Below the pieces are notes generated by a model. The model was not told the origin of the DNA. It was given only the letters and a program-made list of their open reading frames with translations, and did no database searches. A DNA stretch of 18,412 bases from CAZJDV01 sp964544865. Lineage in GTDB: Bacteria; Chloroflexota; Dehalococcoidia; Lucifugimonadales; CAJWER01. The position numbers were made by a program, and so were the translations under genes. Within the stretch, counting starts at the first letter, position 1, and each line of letters opens with the position of its first letter. Positions 1 to 7,615 of this stretch are shown here, piece by piece. The stretch lies in the NCBI GenBank assembly GCA_964544865.1, contig CAZJDV010000050.1:1-18412 (forward strand), written 5' to 3'.

Positions 1-753
1 CAGCTCAAGTACGTAATCGATCGAATCGTAGGACCGGGCGATGTCATCCTGGACCTCGGAGCCAACATCGGCTACTACACCATAATGCTCGCGGCAAGAG
101 TTGGCAGCACTGGAATGGTGTACGCCATGGAGCCGGAGCCTCGAAACTATCAACTCCTTCAGGAAAACGTCCGGCTAAATGAGGTCGATCCGTTCACCGA
201 GACCTTCCCGATAGGTGCGTCCGACGCCCCGAGGATGGGACGCCTATACGTTTCCACCAAATCGAATCTGCACTCGTTCCACTCGCCGACCAGTACCCAA
301 CGCGATGGCGGCGACGGACTCTCGATCATCGATGTGCCACTCACGGATGTGCCATCATTCGCGCAGGGGAAGCGCCGAATCGACCTGCTGCGGATGGACA
401 TCGAGGGCTACGAGATTGAGGTCCTGAACGGCCTTGCGCCCGCGATCGAGGACGGCTCGTGGACTGGGAAGATACTCTTCGAGTGTCATTTTCCCAGGTA
501 CGACGATGAGACCCACAGCATGAGGAAACCGCTCAAGATGCTGTTCGAACATGGCTACCACGCCAGGTACTTGACCTCGGGGGACGAAACAAAGCCCAAG
601 ATCAGAAACAAGGGTTATGAGCCTATCGCGCTTGTTCAGACGAGCGACACCCGCTACCGCGGAATATATGAGAACGTGGCCGACGAGGATGTCGAGAGCC
701 TGCTTTGCGATATCGGCGGCGTCAGAGACATATTGCTGGAGAAGGTGAGCTAG
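1..753 (+). CDS. FkbM-family SAM-dependent methyltransferase (5' partial)
   Basis: The reading frame is open from base 1, so the true start lies left of the window; about 250 residues are visible. The motif DLGANIGYYT, encoded near bases 52-81, is the SAM-binding motif I of FkbM methyltransferases. It is followed by an acidic EPEPRNYQLL segment (motif II region) and by DLLRMDIEGYEIEVLNG, the family's typical 'D-x-E-G-x-E' motif. FkbM enzymes usually O-methylate sugars or polyketide-linked groups, and in polysaccharide clusters they are taken to methylate sugar hydroxyls. The acceptor cannot be told from sequence. The C-terminal part after the last motif is about 100 residues and less conserved. 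The next gene's best start follows the stop by 36 bases, consistent with one transcript. Family assignment is firm; substrate is unknown. A second FkbM gene lies at 7612-8421 but differs clearly in sequence, so this is not a recent duplication. Confidence 0.9.
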   Translation, partial: QLKYVIDRIVGPGDVILDLGANIGYYTIMLAARVGSTGMVYAMEPEPRNYQLLQENVRLNEVDPFTETFPIGASDAPRMGRLYVSTKSNLHSFHSPTSTQRDGGDGLSIIDVPLTDVPSFAQGKRRIDLLRMDIEGYEIEVLNGLAPAIEDGSWTGKILFECHFPRYDDETHSMRKPLKMLFEHGYHARYLTSGDETKPKIRNKGYEPIALVQTSDTRYRGIYENVADEDVESLLCDIGGVRDILLEKVS

Positions 754-775
754 CGTGACAAAGAGATGCACCGTT

Positions 776-780
776 GGAGG
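776..780 (+). promoter_or_regulatory. Shine-Dalgarno site deciding the ugd start
   Basis: GGAGG lies nine bases before the ATG at 790. A longer in-frame reading from the ATG at 766 would place this site inside the gene and would add eight residues not expected before a Rossmann fold. The ATG at 790 is therefore preferred; a further in-frame ATG at 808 is possible but less well spaced. Confidence 0.6.
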
Positions 781-789
781 CCGGGTAGG

Positions 790-2112
790 ATGAATGCGAC
801 GACGGACATGAAGCTGGGCGTAATCGGACTGGGCTACGTGGGGCTGCCCACCGCGGCGGGATTCGCCGAGCTTGGATTTTCCGTGGTCGGGACCGACAGT
901 GATCCGAGGAAGCTGGAGGTGCTCCACGAAGGGCGCTCGCCCCTGTACGAGCCGGGCCTGCAGGAGCTCCTGGACAAACACACCGCAAACGGCAATCTCC
1001 GCTTCGCCGACGATATAGCGTCCGTCGTACGCGAGGCGACCGTTCTGTTCATCTGCGTCGGCACCCCCCAGTCCCAGGATGGCCAGGCGGACCTCTCTCA
1101 GGTAGAGGATGTGGTCAAGGATATCGCGCGGCACATGGATGACTATAGAGTCGTCGTGGAAAAGAGCACGGTCCCGGTCACTACCGCGGATTGGATCAGG
1201 CGTACCGTGGCGCTCCACACCAACGGCAGTGTCGACTTCGACGTGGCCAGCAACCCAGAATTCCTCAGAGAGGGGTCGGCGGTGGCCGATTTCCTGAACC
1301 CTGACCGGGTGGTCCTTGGCGTGGAGTCTCAACGGGCAAGAGAGGTCCTGGAGAGCCTTTACACCTCCTTCGACTGCCCGATCTTCGTTACGGACCTGAA
1401 CACGGTCGAGATGATAAAGCACGCGTCCAACTCCTTCCTAGCGATGCGGATATCCTTCATCAACATGATCGCCGATGCATGCGAGGCAACGGGCGCCGAC
1501 ATCACCAAGGTCGCCGCCGGCATGGGACTGGACCCGAGGATCGGCCCAGCGCATCTGCAGGCCGGCCTGGGCTACGGTGGGTCTTGTTTCCCGAAGGACG
1601 TCCAGGCATTCATACACATGGGACAGGAGATGGGAGTCGACTTTTCGCTGCTTAAGACCGTCGAGGAGATCAACAGGGCTTGCGTAGACCGGTTCCTGGC
1701 GAAAGTGACCGCGGCCCTGGGTTCGGTGAGGGGTCGAACACTCGGGATACTTGGGCTGGCCTTCAAGGTCGGCACCGACGACACGCGCGCGTCGCAGAGC
1801 ATTGAGGTCGTGCGACGCCTCCTGGACGAGGGCGCCTGCCTGCGCCTCCACGATCCCGAGGCCATGGCGAACGCCCGCAGGGAAGTGCCCGAGACGCACG
1901 ACACCGTGAAGTACTGCGACTCGACATATGAGACTGCCCGCCTGTCGGAGGCACTTTTGGTCTTAACCGCTTGGCCTGAATATGAAGAGCTGGACTTTGA
2001 CCGGATCGGTCAGACAATGTCCTCGCGCGTCCTGATCGACGGCCAGAACCTGCTCGACCCGGCCCGCATGAGAGCGCTGGGCTTCCGCTACACCTCCGTG
2101 GGCAGGCCATGA
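790..2112 (+). CDS. ugd: UDP-glucose 6-dehydrogenase
   Basis: This predicted cytoplasmic enzyme oxidises UDP-glucose to UDP-glucuronate with two NAD+. From the preferred start it has 440 residues, the normal family length. The N-terminal Rossmann motif GVIGLGYVGLP binds NAD. The middle carries VEKSTVPV, SNPEFLREGSA and FLNPDRVVLG, which match UDP-glucose/GDP-mannose dehydrogenases rather than the UDP-ManNAc (WecC) branch. The catalytic cysteine is Cys266 in GYGGSCFPKD. The C-terminal UDP-binding domain begins near GLAFKVGTDDTR; most relatives have 'FKPNTDD' here, so VG replaces the usual PN. The gene overlaps the next by four bases (ATGA), and that neighbour is a UDP-glucuronate decarboxylase-like protein, which supports UDP-glucose as the substrate. 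GDP-mannose dehydrogenase is the main alternative and is less likely given the neighbour. Confidence 0.93.
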   Translation: MNATTDMKLGVIGLGYVGLPTAAGFAELGFSVVGTDSDPRKLEVLHEGRSPLYEPGLQELLDKHTANGNLRFADDIASVVREATVLFICVGTPQSQDGQADLSQVEDVVKDIARHMDDYRVVVEKSTVPVTTADWIRRTVALHTNGSVDFDVASNPEFLREGSAVADFLNPDRVVLGVESQRAREVLESLYTSFDCPIFVTDLNTVEMIKHASNSFLAMRISFINMIADACEATGADITKVAAGMGLDPRIGPAHLQAGLGYGGSCFPKDVQAFIHMGQEMGVDFSLLKTVEEINRACVDRFLAKVTAALGSVRGRTLGILGLAFKVGTDDTRASQSIEVVRRLLDEGACLRLHDPEAMANARREVPETHDTVKYCDSTYETARLSEALLVLTAWPEYEELDFDRIGQTMSSRVLIDGQNLLDPARMRALGFRYTSVGRP

Positions 2113-3119
2113 CGGACAGAAAGCGGGTCGTCATAACTGGTGGGGCCGGCTTTGTGGGCTCCAACCTCTGCGAGCGATTCCTCGCCGAAGGGTGGCGGGT
2201 CGTAGCGGTCGACAACTCCATAACGGGCACCAGCCGGAACCTGGCCTCGTTCATCGACAACCGCGACTTCGAGCTCGTCGAGGCCGACATCACCGATCCG
2301 ATGGGGATTCCCGGACCCGTGGACCTCGTGCTTCACTTCGCCAGTCTGGCCAGTCCCGTCCAGTACTTCAAGTATCAGGTGGAGACGCTCAAGGCGGGCT
2401 CGAACGGCACTTTCCATACGCTCGATCTTGCCAGGGCCAAGGGAGCCAGGTACCTGGTGGCCTCGTCATCCGAGGTCTACGGCGACCCGCAGGTTTACCC
2501 GCAACCCGAGAGCTACTGGGGGAACGTTAACCCGATTGGGCCCAGGAGCATGTACGACGAGTCCAAGCGCTTCGCCGAGGCTGTGGTGATGGCGTATCAC
2601 AGAAGCTACGAGATGGACACTCGAATCGTCCGCCTGTTCAATAGCTATGGGCCGCGGATGAAGATCGACGACGGGCGGGTAGTGGCGGCCTTCATCCGGC
2701 GGGCCCTTGCCCGGGAACCGATCCAGATATTCGGCGACGGGACCCACACCCGCAGTCTGTGCTACGTCGGCGACACCGTCGAGGCGATCTGGCTGGTCAG
2801 CCAGACCGAAGGGTTGCAAGGGCAAGTCTTCAACATCGGCAACCCCGATGAGCGCACGATTTTGGAGTTGGCGCAGCTCGTGGCCCAGTTCACCGGCAAT
2901 CGCGCGGTAATAGAGCATCTGCCCGACCGGGAGGAAGACCCGCACCGGCGGTGTCCAGATATCAGCCGTATGAAGCAGGCGACCCGGTGGGAGCCTCAGA
3001 CCACTCTGGCACAAGGGGTGCAAAAGACCATCGCCTACTATCGCGGCGTTCTAAGCCAGGACAACGACTCGCCCGGCGTAGAATCGGACCGTGCAATCTC
3101 CCCTAAGGACCAAGATTGA
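2109..3119 (+). CDS. uxs: UDP-glucuronate decarboxylase-like SDR (UDP-xylose synthase)
   Basis: This extended short-chain dehydrogenase has 336 residues. GGAGFVGSN (residues 11-19) is the NAD-binding motif. SSSEVYGDP (119-127) provides the Ser-Glu pair seen in UDP-glucuronate decarboxylases, where sugar 4,6-dehydratases have Asp-Glu. YDESK (149-153) is the catalytic YxxxK. PQPESYWGNVNPIGPRS and GDGTHTRSLCYV are close to the UXS consensus (PESYWGNVNPIGPRS, GDGxQTRSFCYV). The reaction is NAD-dependent oxidation at C4, loss of C6 as CO2, then re-reduction to UDP-xylose; some relatives release the UDP-4-keto-pentose instead. The start overlaps the ugd stop (ATGA), so the two steps are probably translated together. 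The last 25 residues after the fold are hydrophilic and look unconserved. Another NDP-sugar epimerase function is possible but less likely. Confidence 0.85.
   Translation: MTDRKRVVITGGAGFVGSNLCERFLAEGWRVVAVDNSITGTSRNLASFIDNRDFELVEADITDPMGIPGPVDLVLHFASLASPVQYFKYQVETLKAGSNGTFHTLDLARAKGARYLVASSSEVYGDPQVYPQPESYWGNVNPIGPRSMYDESKRFAEAVVMAYHRSYEMDTRIVRLFNSYGPRMKIDDGRVVAAFIRRALAREPIQIFGDGTHTRSLCYVGDTVEAIWLVSQTEGLQGQVFNIGNPDERTILELAQLVAQFTGNRAVIEHLPDREEDPHRRCPDISRMKQATRWEPQTTLAQGVQKTIAYYRGVLSQDNDSPGVESDRAISPKDQD
3105..3109 (+). promoter_or_regulatory. Shine-Dalgarno site for the cupin gene
   Basis: AAGGA lies inside the end of the uxs-like gene, nine bases before the ATG at 3119. It favours the TGATG overlap start at 3119 over the TTG one codon earlier at 3116. 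Confidence 0.5.
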
Positions 3120-3499
3120 TGCTGGAAACAGTGACGAAACCCGAGGTGGCTTTCAGTGACGACCGAGGCGACATCACCAATATCCTCGATGAACCGATCA
3201 CACACGTCGCAGTCATCACCTCGGCGGCCGGCGCCGTGCGCGGCAACCACTACCATCCCGAGGACATCCAGTACTGCTATCTGGTCAGCGGGCGTTTCGA
3301 GAGCTATGCCAAGGACATGAGGGATCCCGGAGGTCCTGTGGAAAAGCAGATGGTCGAGGCGGGCAGTCTCGTGCTCAGCCCGCCCATGATAGCTCACGCA
3401 CAGGTATTCCTCGAGGACTCAATTTTCCTGGCGCTGACGCTGGACTCGCGCGAGACCAGCCGGTTCGAGGAGCACACGATAAGGGTCAAGATCGTTTGA
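3119..3499 (+). CDS. Small cupin-fold protein, sugar-isomerase/epimerase-like
   Basis: This is a 126-residue single-domain protein. GAVRGNHYHPED (38-49) resembles cupin motif 1, with His44 and His46 as likely metal ligands. SPPMIAHAQ (87-95), with His93, resembles cupin motif 2. The pattern 'RGNHYH' is typical of cupins in polysaccharide clusters, such as WxcM/FdtA-type sugar ketoisomerases, CapF C-terminal domains and 3,5-epimerase relatives. A job acting on a keto-sugar made by its neighbours is therefore reasonable. I cannot separate isomerase, epimerase and a non-catalytic role from sequence alone. The start overlaps the previous stop as TGATG and the stop overlaps the next start as TTGA, so it sits tightly inside the sugar-nucleotide module. 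There is no signal peptide, so it should be cytoplasmic. Confidence 0.7.
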   Translation: MLETVTKPEVAFSDDRGDITNILDEPITHVAVITSAAGAVRGNHYHPEDIQYCYLVSGRFESYAKDMRDPGGPVEKQMVEAGSLVLSPPMIAHAQVFLEDSIFLALTLDSRETSRFEEHTIRVKIV

Positions 3500-4230
3500 A
3501 CCTGGCCGGCAAGGTCGCCGTCGTCACCGGCAGCAGCCGAGGACTGGGCCGGGACCTTGCCGCGCTGTTTCATGAGGCGGGCGCCATAGTGGCCGTCTGC
3601 GCCAGGTCCACCGAGGAGGCTGCCACTCGCGACTCGGGCGAACGCTGGTACTCCGAGTGGCACACCGCCGACCTCTCGCTCCCTGCGGGTGTCGAAGCCT
3701 TCGCCCGCGTCCTGATGGAATCTCACGATCGCATCGATATCCTCGTCAACAACCTCGGCTATGGCGGGCGGCTAGCCACGCTGGCCGACACCACGGATGA
3801 AGAACTGGCCACTCACATAGCCTTGAATCTCACGACCCCTTTCCTGCTGACCAGAATGCTTCTGCCGTCCATCCTTTTGGCGGACGAGGGCTGGATAGTG
3901 AACGTGGCGTCCCAGGCCGGCAAGCGCGCCGTGCCCAGGCTGGCCGCCTACTCGGCGACGAAATTCGCCCTGGTCGGCATGGCCCAGGCCCTGGCCAAAG
4001 AGATGCAAGATACGGGCGTCCGCTGCGTCACCATCTGCCCCGGCGGGATGGCCACAGGGATGAGGGCGGAACTGTTCGGCTGGGAGGATGCCCGCAAGCA
4101 GCAGCTACCCATGTCGGTTGCGATTTTGATTCGAGACATCGTCACCGGATCGATCCCGGTGGCCAGCGGGGCCGAGGTGCTCATAAAAGAAGGAAGGATC
4201 CAGCGGATTGACCTTTCGCCAAATTACTGA
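3496..4230 (+). CDS. Short-chain dehydrogenase/reductase (classical SDR)
   Basis: This classical SDR has 244 residues. TGSSRGLG (11-18) is the TGxxxGxG cofactor loop, and NNLGYGG (85-91) replaces the usual NNAG. The catalytic set is complete: Asn111, Ser139 (VASQAG), Tyr152 and Lys156 (YSATK). It should reduce or oxidise a keto/hydroxy group with NAD(P)H, and the setting suggests a keto-sugar or sugar-nucleotide intermediate. Arg15 in the loop and Arg37 after the second strand hint at NADP preference, which is only inference. The start is TTG at 3496, overlapping the upstream TGA; 'MNLAGKVAVVTG' is the normal SDR beginning, so this start is well supported despite a weak Shine-Dalgarno. The 3' end overlaps the next gene by 23 bases. 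The exact substrate is unknown. Confidence 0.85.
   Translation: MNLAGKVAVVTGSSRGLGRDLAALFHEAGAIVAVCARSTEEAATRDSGERWYSEWHTADLSLPAGVEAFARVLMESHDRIDILVNNLGYGGRLATLADTTDEELATHIALNLTTPFLLTRMLLPSILLADEGWIVNVASQAGKRAVPRLAAYSATKFALVGMAQALAKEMQDTGVRCVTICPGGMATGMRAELFGWEDARKQQLPMSVAILIRDIVTGSIPVASGAEVLIKEGRIQRIDLSPNY
4191..4198 (+). promoter_or_regulatory. Shine-Dalgarno site for a TTG start
   Basis: AGGAAGGA sits nine bases before the TTG at 4208, inside the 3' end of the SDR gene. It is one of the strongest sites in the window. It supports a TTG start that puts the first zinc-ligand cysteine pair only nine residues into the protein. Confidence 0.65.
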
Positions 4231-5437
4231 GTGCCGCGCGTGTGGCGCCCCCCTTCCCTCCCCTTTCCTGTCCCTCGGCAGCATGCCTCCTGCTAACAAC
4301 CTTCCGCGGGGTCCAGATGAGCACGAGGACCGCTACCCATTGGATCTGGCGGCATGCCCATCCTGCTCCCTGGTGCAGTTAGGGCACGTCGTCGACCCCG
4401 CCATTCTGTTCGGCAACTATCTCTACTCTTCGAGCAGCGGGCACCTGGGCGGCCACTTCGACGATATGGCCCGCCATCTAGTCGCGATGCTTGGCCTCGG
4501 CGCCCATTCGCTGGCGGTGGACATCGGCAGCAACGACGGCCTGCTGCTGAGCAAAATCAAGGGCCAAGGCGTCTCGAGAGTGATCGGAGTGGAGCCTGCG
4601 GCCAACATGGCGGCGACCGCCAACGAGAGCGGAGTTCCGACGATACATGGGTTCTTCTCCGGCAGCGTCGTCGATAGCATCCTCGAGAAACACGACGAGG
4701 CGGACCTGATCACCGCGGCAAACGTCTTCGCCCACGTGGACCGAATAAGGGGGTTGACGGAAGACCTGAAGAGGCTCCTGAAGCTGGACGGCGCGTTCGT
4801 GATCGAGGTCCCCTATCTCCCCGTCATGCTCCGCGCCGGGACGTTCGATCTGGTGTACCACGAGCACCTGTCCTACTTCGGCGCGACGCCGCTGGCCGGC
4901 TTCTTTGACTCCATGGGGATGAACGTCTTCAGGGTCGAAGCGATATCGACCCACGGCGGATCGATCAGGGTCTTCGTCCAGCATTCGGAGGGCGGCCGGC
5001 CTATAGACGAGTCAGTCGGCAGGTATCTGGACGACGAGCGCTATCTGAGCGACCCGGCGATGTACTCTGAGTTTGGCCGAAAAGCGACGGAGGAGGTCGG
5101 CGAATTCGCCGAGGACTTGCGGTCGCTGAAGAACGGGGGCGCCAGCATTGCGGGTTACGCCGCCCCGGCGAAGGCGAGCACCCTGCTGGGGTTCGCAGGG
5201 ATCGACCGAAGCGTTCTGGACTACGTCGTGGACGACAACCCGTTGAAACAGGGCCGCTACGTCCCCGGGACGGGCATACCTATAGTGTCTAGCGCGAGAC
5301 TGACGGAGCGACCGCCCGACTATCTCGTCATTCTGGCCTGGAACCTGGCGGACGTAATAATCGAGAAGCTGGACGAGTATCGCGAAGCGGGGATGAGATT
5401 CCTGATACCTTTCGACCAGGCTCGGTCGATAGGCTAG
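4208..5437 (+). CDS. NDP-sugar C-methyltransferase-like protein (zinc-binding, class I)
   Basis: This 409-residue protein has the three-part layout of NDP-sugar C-methyltransferases such as TylC3, NovU and EryBIII. An N-terminal zinc-binding region carries C9-x2-C12 and C50-x2-C53. A central class I SAM domain starts near VDIGSNDGLLL and includes the family's VYHEHLSYF and STHGGSIRVF motifs. A C-terminal domain contains GYAAPAKASTLL. Known members methylate a carbon next to a keto group of a 4-keto-6-deoxy sugar, giving a branched sugar. The His-Glu-His segment HEHLSYF is where the base that enolises the substrate lies in studied members. Here the upstream genes encode a UDP-glucuronate route instead of a sugar 4,6-dehydratase, so the true acceptor is open. 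The start is TTG with a strong ribosome site and a 23-base overlap with the SDR. Family is clear; substrate is inference. Confidence 0.88.
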   Translation: MTFRQITECRACGAPLPSPFLSLGSMPPANNLPRGPDEHEDRYPLDLAACPSCSLVQLGHVVDPAILFGNYLYSSSSGHLGGHFDDMARHLVAMLGLGAHSLAVDIGSNDGLLLSKIKGQGVSRVIGVEPAANMAATANESGVPTIHGFFSGSVVDSILEKHDEADLITAANVFAHVDRIRGLTEDLKRLLKLDGAFVIEVPYLPVMLRAGTFDLVYHEHLSYFGATPLAGFFDSMGMNVFRVEAISTHGGSIRVFVQHSEGGRPIDESVGRYLDDERYLSDPAMYSEFGRKATEEVGEFAEDLRSLKNGGASIAGYAAPAKASTLLGFAGIDRSVLDYVVDDNPLKQGRYVPGTGIPIVSSARLTERPPDYLVILAWNLADVIIEKLDEYREAGMRFLIPFDQARSIG

Positions 5438-5441
5438 GTGC

Positions 5442-5448
5442 AAGGGAG
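5442..5448 (+). promoter_or_regulatory. Shine-Dalgarno site deciding the Gfo/Idh start
   Basis: AAGGGAG lies ten bases before the ATG at 5459. The in-frame GTG at 5438, directly after the previous stop, would place this site inside the gene and add seven residues before the Rossmann strand, so 5459 is preferred. Confidence 0.5.
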
Positions 5449-5458
5449 CGATATACGC

Positions 5459-6490
5459 ATGCTGCGAGTTGGAATCATCGGCTGCGGAGGGATAATCGAG
5501 CGGCGCCATCTCCCTGGACTCTTGGAGTTGAGAGACACAGTGGAGATCAAAGCCATGTCGGACATCTCCGCCGAGCGTGTGGACCTGCTGGCCGGTCGGG
5601 CTGGTGTGGGCGCTGGACACCGATACACCGATTACCGAGAGCTGCTGGCCAAAGAGAAGCTCGATCTCGTGATCGTGGCGACTCCCCTTGCCCACCATGA
5701 CGAGCCGGTCATCGAAGCGGCCGGACGGGTGCCGGCGGTCCTCGTCGAAAAGCCCCTGGCGGACAATGTCGCGGTCGCGAAGCGGATGGTATCCGAATGC
5801 GAAAAAGAGGGGACGCAGCTCAGCGTCGTCCACAACCAGGTGTTCCGACCTGCCATCGAGGCGGCGGCATCCCTGATCGACACCGGTGAGTTCGGGAATC
5901 CGTTCCTGTACCGAGACGAGATGCTCGGGGCCAGCCATCGGCCGGGAAGCGGGATCGAGCCCGGCTGGCGAACCCAGCGCGCCCACGGCGGCGGCGGCTG
6001 CCTGATCGACAACGCGTACCACTGCATCTACATCGCCGAGTATCTGCTTGGGTCCCAGGTAGAGTCCGTGCAGGCGCGCGTCAGGACGTTTACCCACGAC
6101 TACGATGTCGAGGACACCGCACTCGTCATGTTGCAGCACAAGGGCGGCGCGCTGAGCAGCATCCAGGCCGGCTGGGGCATCGTGGCGGGACGGTACGTCG
6201 CCAAACGCGTGTACGAACTGCACGCCTCGAAGGGCTCGTTCGTGTTCGACCACGAGGGCGCGGCGCTGGCGGTGTTCCGGCCCGGCGAGGAGGGCTGGGA
6301 AACACCTGAGCTGGCCCCCGAGCGGGACGACGACGCAGGCTATTACGTGTTCCGGGACCGATTCTTCACGGCACTGGCCGAGGGCGGCGATCCTCCCGTC
6401 AGCACCGCCGACGCTCTCCACGTCCTGGCGGTCGTGGATGCGGCCTACGAGTCGGCCGAGACCGGCGCGACGGTTGACGTGGCGACCTAG
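5459..6490 (+). CDS. Gfo/Idh/MocA-family NAD(P)-dependent oxidoreductase
   Basis: The protein has 343 residues from the preferred ATG, the usual family length. The N-terminal Rossmann domain begins MLRVGIIGCGGI. VEKPLADN (Glu97-Lys98-Pro99) is the conserved EKP motif, whose lysine takes part in catalysis. GGGGCLIDNAYHCIYIAEYLLG (within residues 177-198) holds the Asp184 and His188 pair typical of catalytic Gfo/Idh/MocA enzymes. These enzymes oxidise or reduce a hydroxyl of a sugar, inositol or sugar nucleotide. Lying between a C-methyltransferase and an aminotransferase, it could make the keto group the aminotransferase needs, as oxidoreductase-aminotransferase pairs do in amino-sugar pathways (WbpB/WbpE, NtdC/NtdA). 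That pairing is inference. It ends 63 bases before the next gene, which is the longest gap in the window. Confidence 0.88.
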   Translation: MLRVGIIGCGGIIERRHLPGLLELRDTVEIKAMSDISAERVDLLAGRAGVGAGHRYTDYRELLAKEKLDLVIVATPLAHHDEPVIEAAGRVPAVLVEKPLADNVAVAKRMVSECEKEGTQLSVVHNQVFRPAIEAAASLIDTGEFGNPFLYRDEMLGASHRPGSGIEPGWRTQRAHGGGGCLIDNAYHCIYIAEYLLGSQVESVQARVRTFTHDYDVEDTALVMLQHKGGALSSIQAGWGIVAGRYVAKRVYELHASKGSFVFDHEGAALAVFRPGEEGWETPELAPERDDDAGYYVFRDRFFTALAEGGDPPVSTADALHVLAVVDAAYESAETGATVDVAT

Positions 6491-6541
6491 CCCGGCGATG
6501 AAGGCTCGGGGAGAATGGTCCATGGATTTGGTACTGACCGC

Positions 6542-6547
6542 AGGAGG
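6542..6547 (+). promoter_or_regulatory. Shine-Dalgarno site deciding the aminotransferase start
   Basis: AGGAGG lies six bases before the TTG at 6554. The competing in-frame ATG at 6515 has a purine run almost touching it and would add 13 residues with no family counterpart that I recognise. The TTG at 6554 is therefore preferred. Confidence 0.6.
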
Positions 6548-6553
6548 CCGATA

Positions 6554-7615
6554 TTGAACGTCCGACCCAAAGCGAGGTTCGACTCCGTCTTCCGCATGCT
6601 CAATCCGGAGGGCAGAGCGGGCAAGCTCAGGCTTGACAAGAACGAGCACGTCGCGGGGTTGCCGGAAGAGATCGTCGCCGGCGCGCTGAAGACCTTGACC
6701 TCGGAATCGCTTGCGGTCTATCCCGAGGTGCGGCCTCTGTACAAGAAACTCGCCGATTCGCTCGGTGTGGCCGAGGGCAACCTGATGCTCTCCGCTGGCT
6801 CGGACCCCGCAATCAAGTCGCTGTACGAGCTGTTCGTCGGTGAGGGCGACCGCGTCGTCCTTCCGAAACCGACCTATGCCATGTTTCACGTCTACGCGAG
6901 GATGTACGGCGCGACCGCGGTCAATATCGAGTACGGGCCGGACCTTACGCTCGATCAGGACGCCCTCCTGGACGCGATCAAGCCCGACGTCCAGTTGGTC
7001 GCCATCGCCAACCCCAACAGCCCGACCGGCACGGTGATGGAAGAGGCATACCTGCTCAAGGTCATCGAGAAGGCGAGCGATGCCGGCGTCGTGGCCCTGA
7101 TCGACGAGGCCTACTACCCCTTCCACGCCGAGACCATGCTGCCCTACATCCGCGACTACGACAACCTCGTCGTGACGCGCACGTTCTCCAAGGCCTACGG
7201 CCTCGCCAGCCTGCGGCTCGGCTACGTTGCCGGCGGCGAGAAGATGATCGATCTGTTGATGAAGGTCCGGCCCATGTACGAGGTGACGGGGATCGCCGTC
7301 CACTTCGGTTGTTACATACTCGGCCACCCGGACGTCGTCGAGGAGTACGTACGGCAGGTCGACGAGGGCAAGCGGTACCTGGCGGCCGAGATGGAGGCCC
7401 TTGGTTTTCACACCCACCCGACCCACGCGAACTTCATGCACGTCCGGATCGAAAATGAGTCGCTCCGGGGCGCTGTCGCCCAGGGGCTGGCGGACCGTGA
7501 CATTCTGATAAACGGCCGGCAGGGTCCTCCGCTGGAGGACTGCATAAGAACGTCCCTGGGGCCCGTGGCGCAGATGCAGACGGTGGCCGGGGCGATCCGA
7601 GAGTTAACGGCATGA
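6554..7615 (+). CDS. HisC-like class I/II aminotransferase (PLP)
   Basis: This fold-type I PLP enzyme has 353 residues from the preferred TTG start, the length of histidinol-phosphate aminotransferases. Family marks are LDKNEH near residue 28 (in place of HisC's 'NENP'), SAGSDPAIKSLYELF, PKPTYAMF, ANPNSPTGT, LIDEAYYPF and TRTFSKAYGLASLRLGY. Lys213 in FSKAYG should form the Schiff base with PLP, and IRTSLG near the C-terminus holds the Arg that binds the acceptor acid or phosphate. A biosynthetic hisC is unlikely here because no other histidine gene is present and the surroundings are glycan genes. Glycan clusters more often use DegT/DnrJ-type sugar aminotransferases, so a HisC-like one suggests a small acyclic or phosphorylated keto substrate, or an unusual keto-sugar. 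It overlaps the next gene as ATGA. Confidence 0.85.
   Translation: MNVRPKARFDSVFRMLNPEGRAGKLRLDKNEHVAGLPEEIVAGALKTLTSESLAVYPEVRPLYKKLADSLGVAEGNLMLSAGSDPAIKSLYELFVGEGDRVVLPKPTYAMFHVYARMYGATAVNIEYGPDLTLDQDALLDAIKPDVQLVAIANPNSPTGTVMEEAYLLKVIEKASDAGVVALIDEAYYPFHAETMLPYIRDYDNLVVTRTFSKAYGLASLRLGYVAGGEKMIDLLMKVRPMYEVTGIAVHFGCYILGHPDVVEEYVRQVDEGKRYLAAEMEALGFHTHPTHANFMHVRIENESLRGAVAQGLADRDILINGRQGPPLEDCIRTSLGPVAQMQTVAGAIRELTA

Noticed and set aside
355..1422. A 355-codon minus-strand open frame opposite the first methyltransferase and ugd.
   Set aside because: It has no motif of its own, it spans the junction of two clear + strand genes and it has no ribosome site; it is a composition shadow.
2109..3119. 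Reading the extended SDR as a dTDP-glucose 4,6-dehydratase, which would explain the C-methyltransferase.
   Set aside because: It has Ser-Glu instead of Asp-Glu in the active site, and its PESYWGNVNPIGPRS and TRSLCYV segments match UDP-glucuronate decarboxylases; it also directly follows ugd.
6491..6553. The longest intergenic gap, considered for a promoter or terminator.
   Set aside because: I find no convincing -35/-10 pair and no GC-rich hairpin followed by T residues; only the ribosome site near its end is supported.
5012..7441. An 809-codon open frame on the minus strand, opposite three + strand genes.
   Set aside because: Its translation is rich in Arg, His, Val and Gly with no recognisable domain, while the + strand here encodes three clear protein families. 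Long antisense frames without stops are expected opposite GC-rich genes with biased third codon positions.
6554..7615. Reading the aminotransferase as the housekeeping hisC gene of histidine synthesis.
   Set aside because: No other histidine gene is present, it sits tightly inside a glycan operon, and the N-terminal NENP motif is altered.
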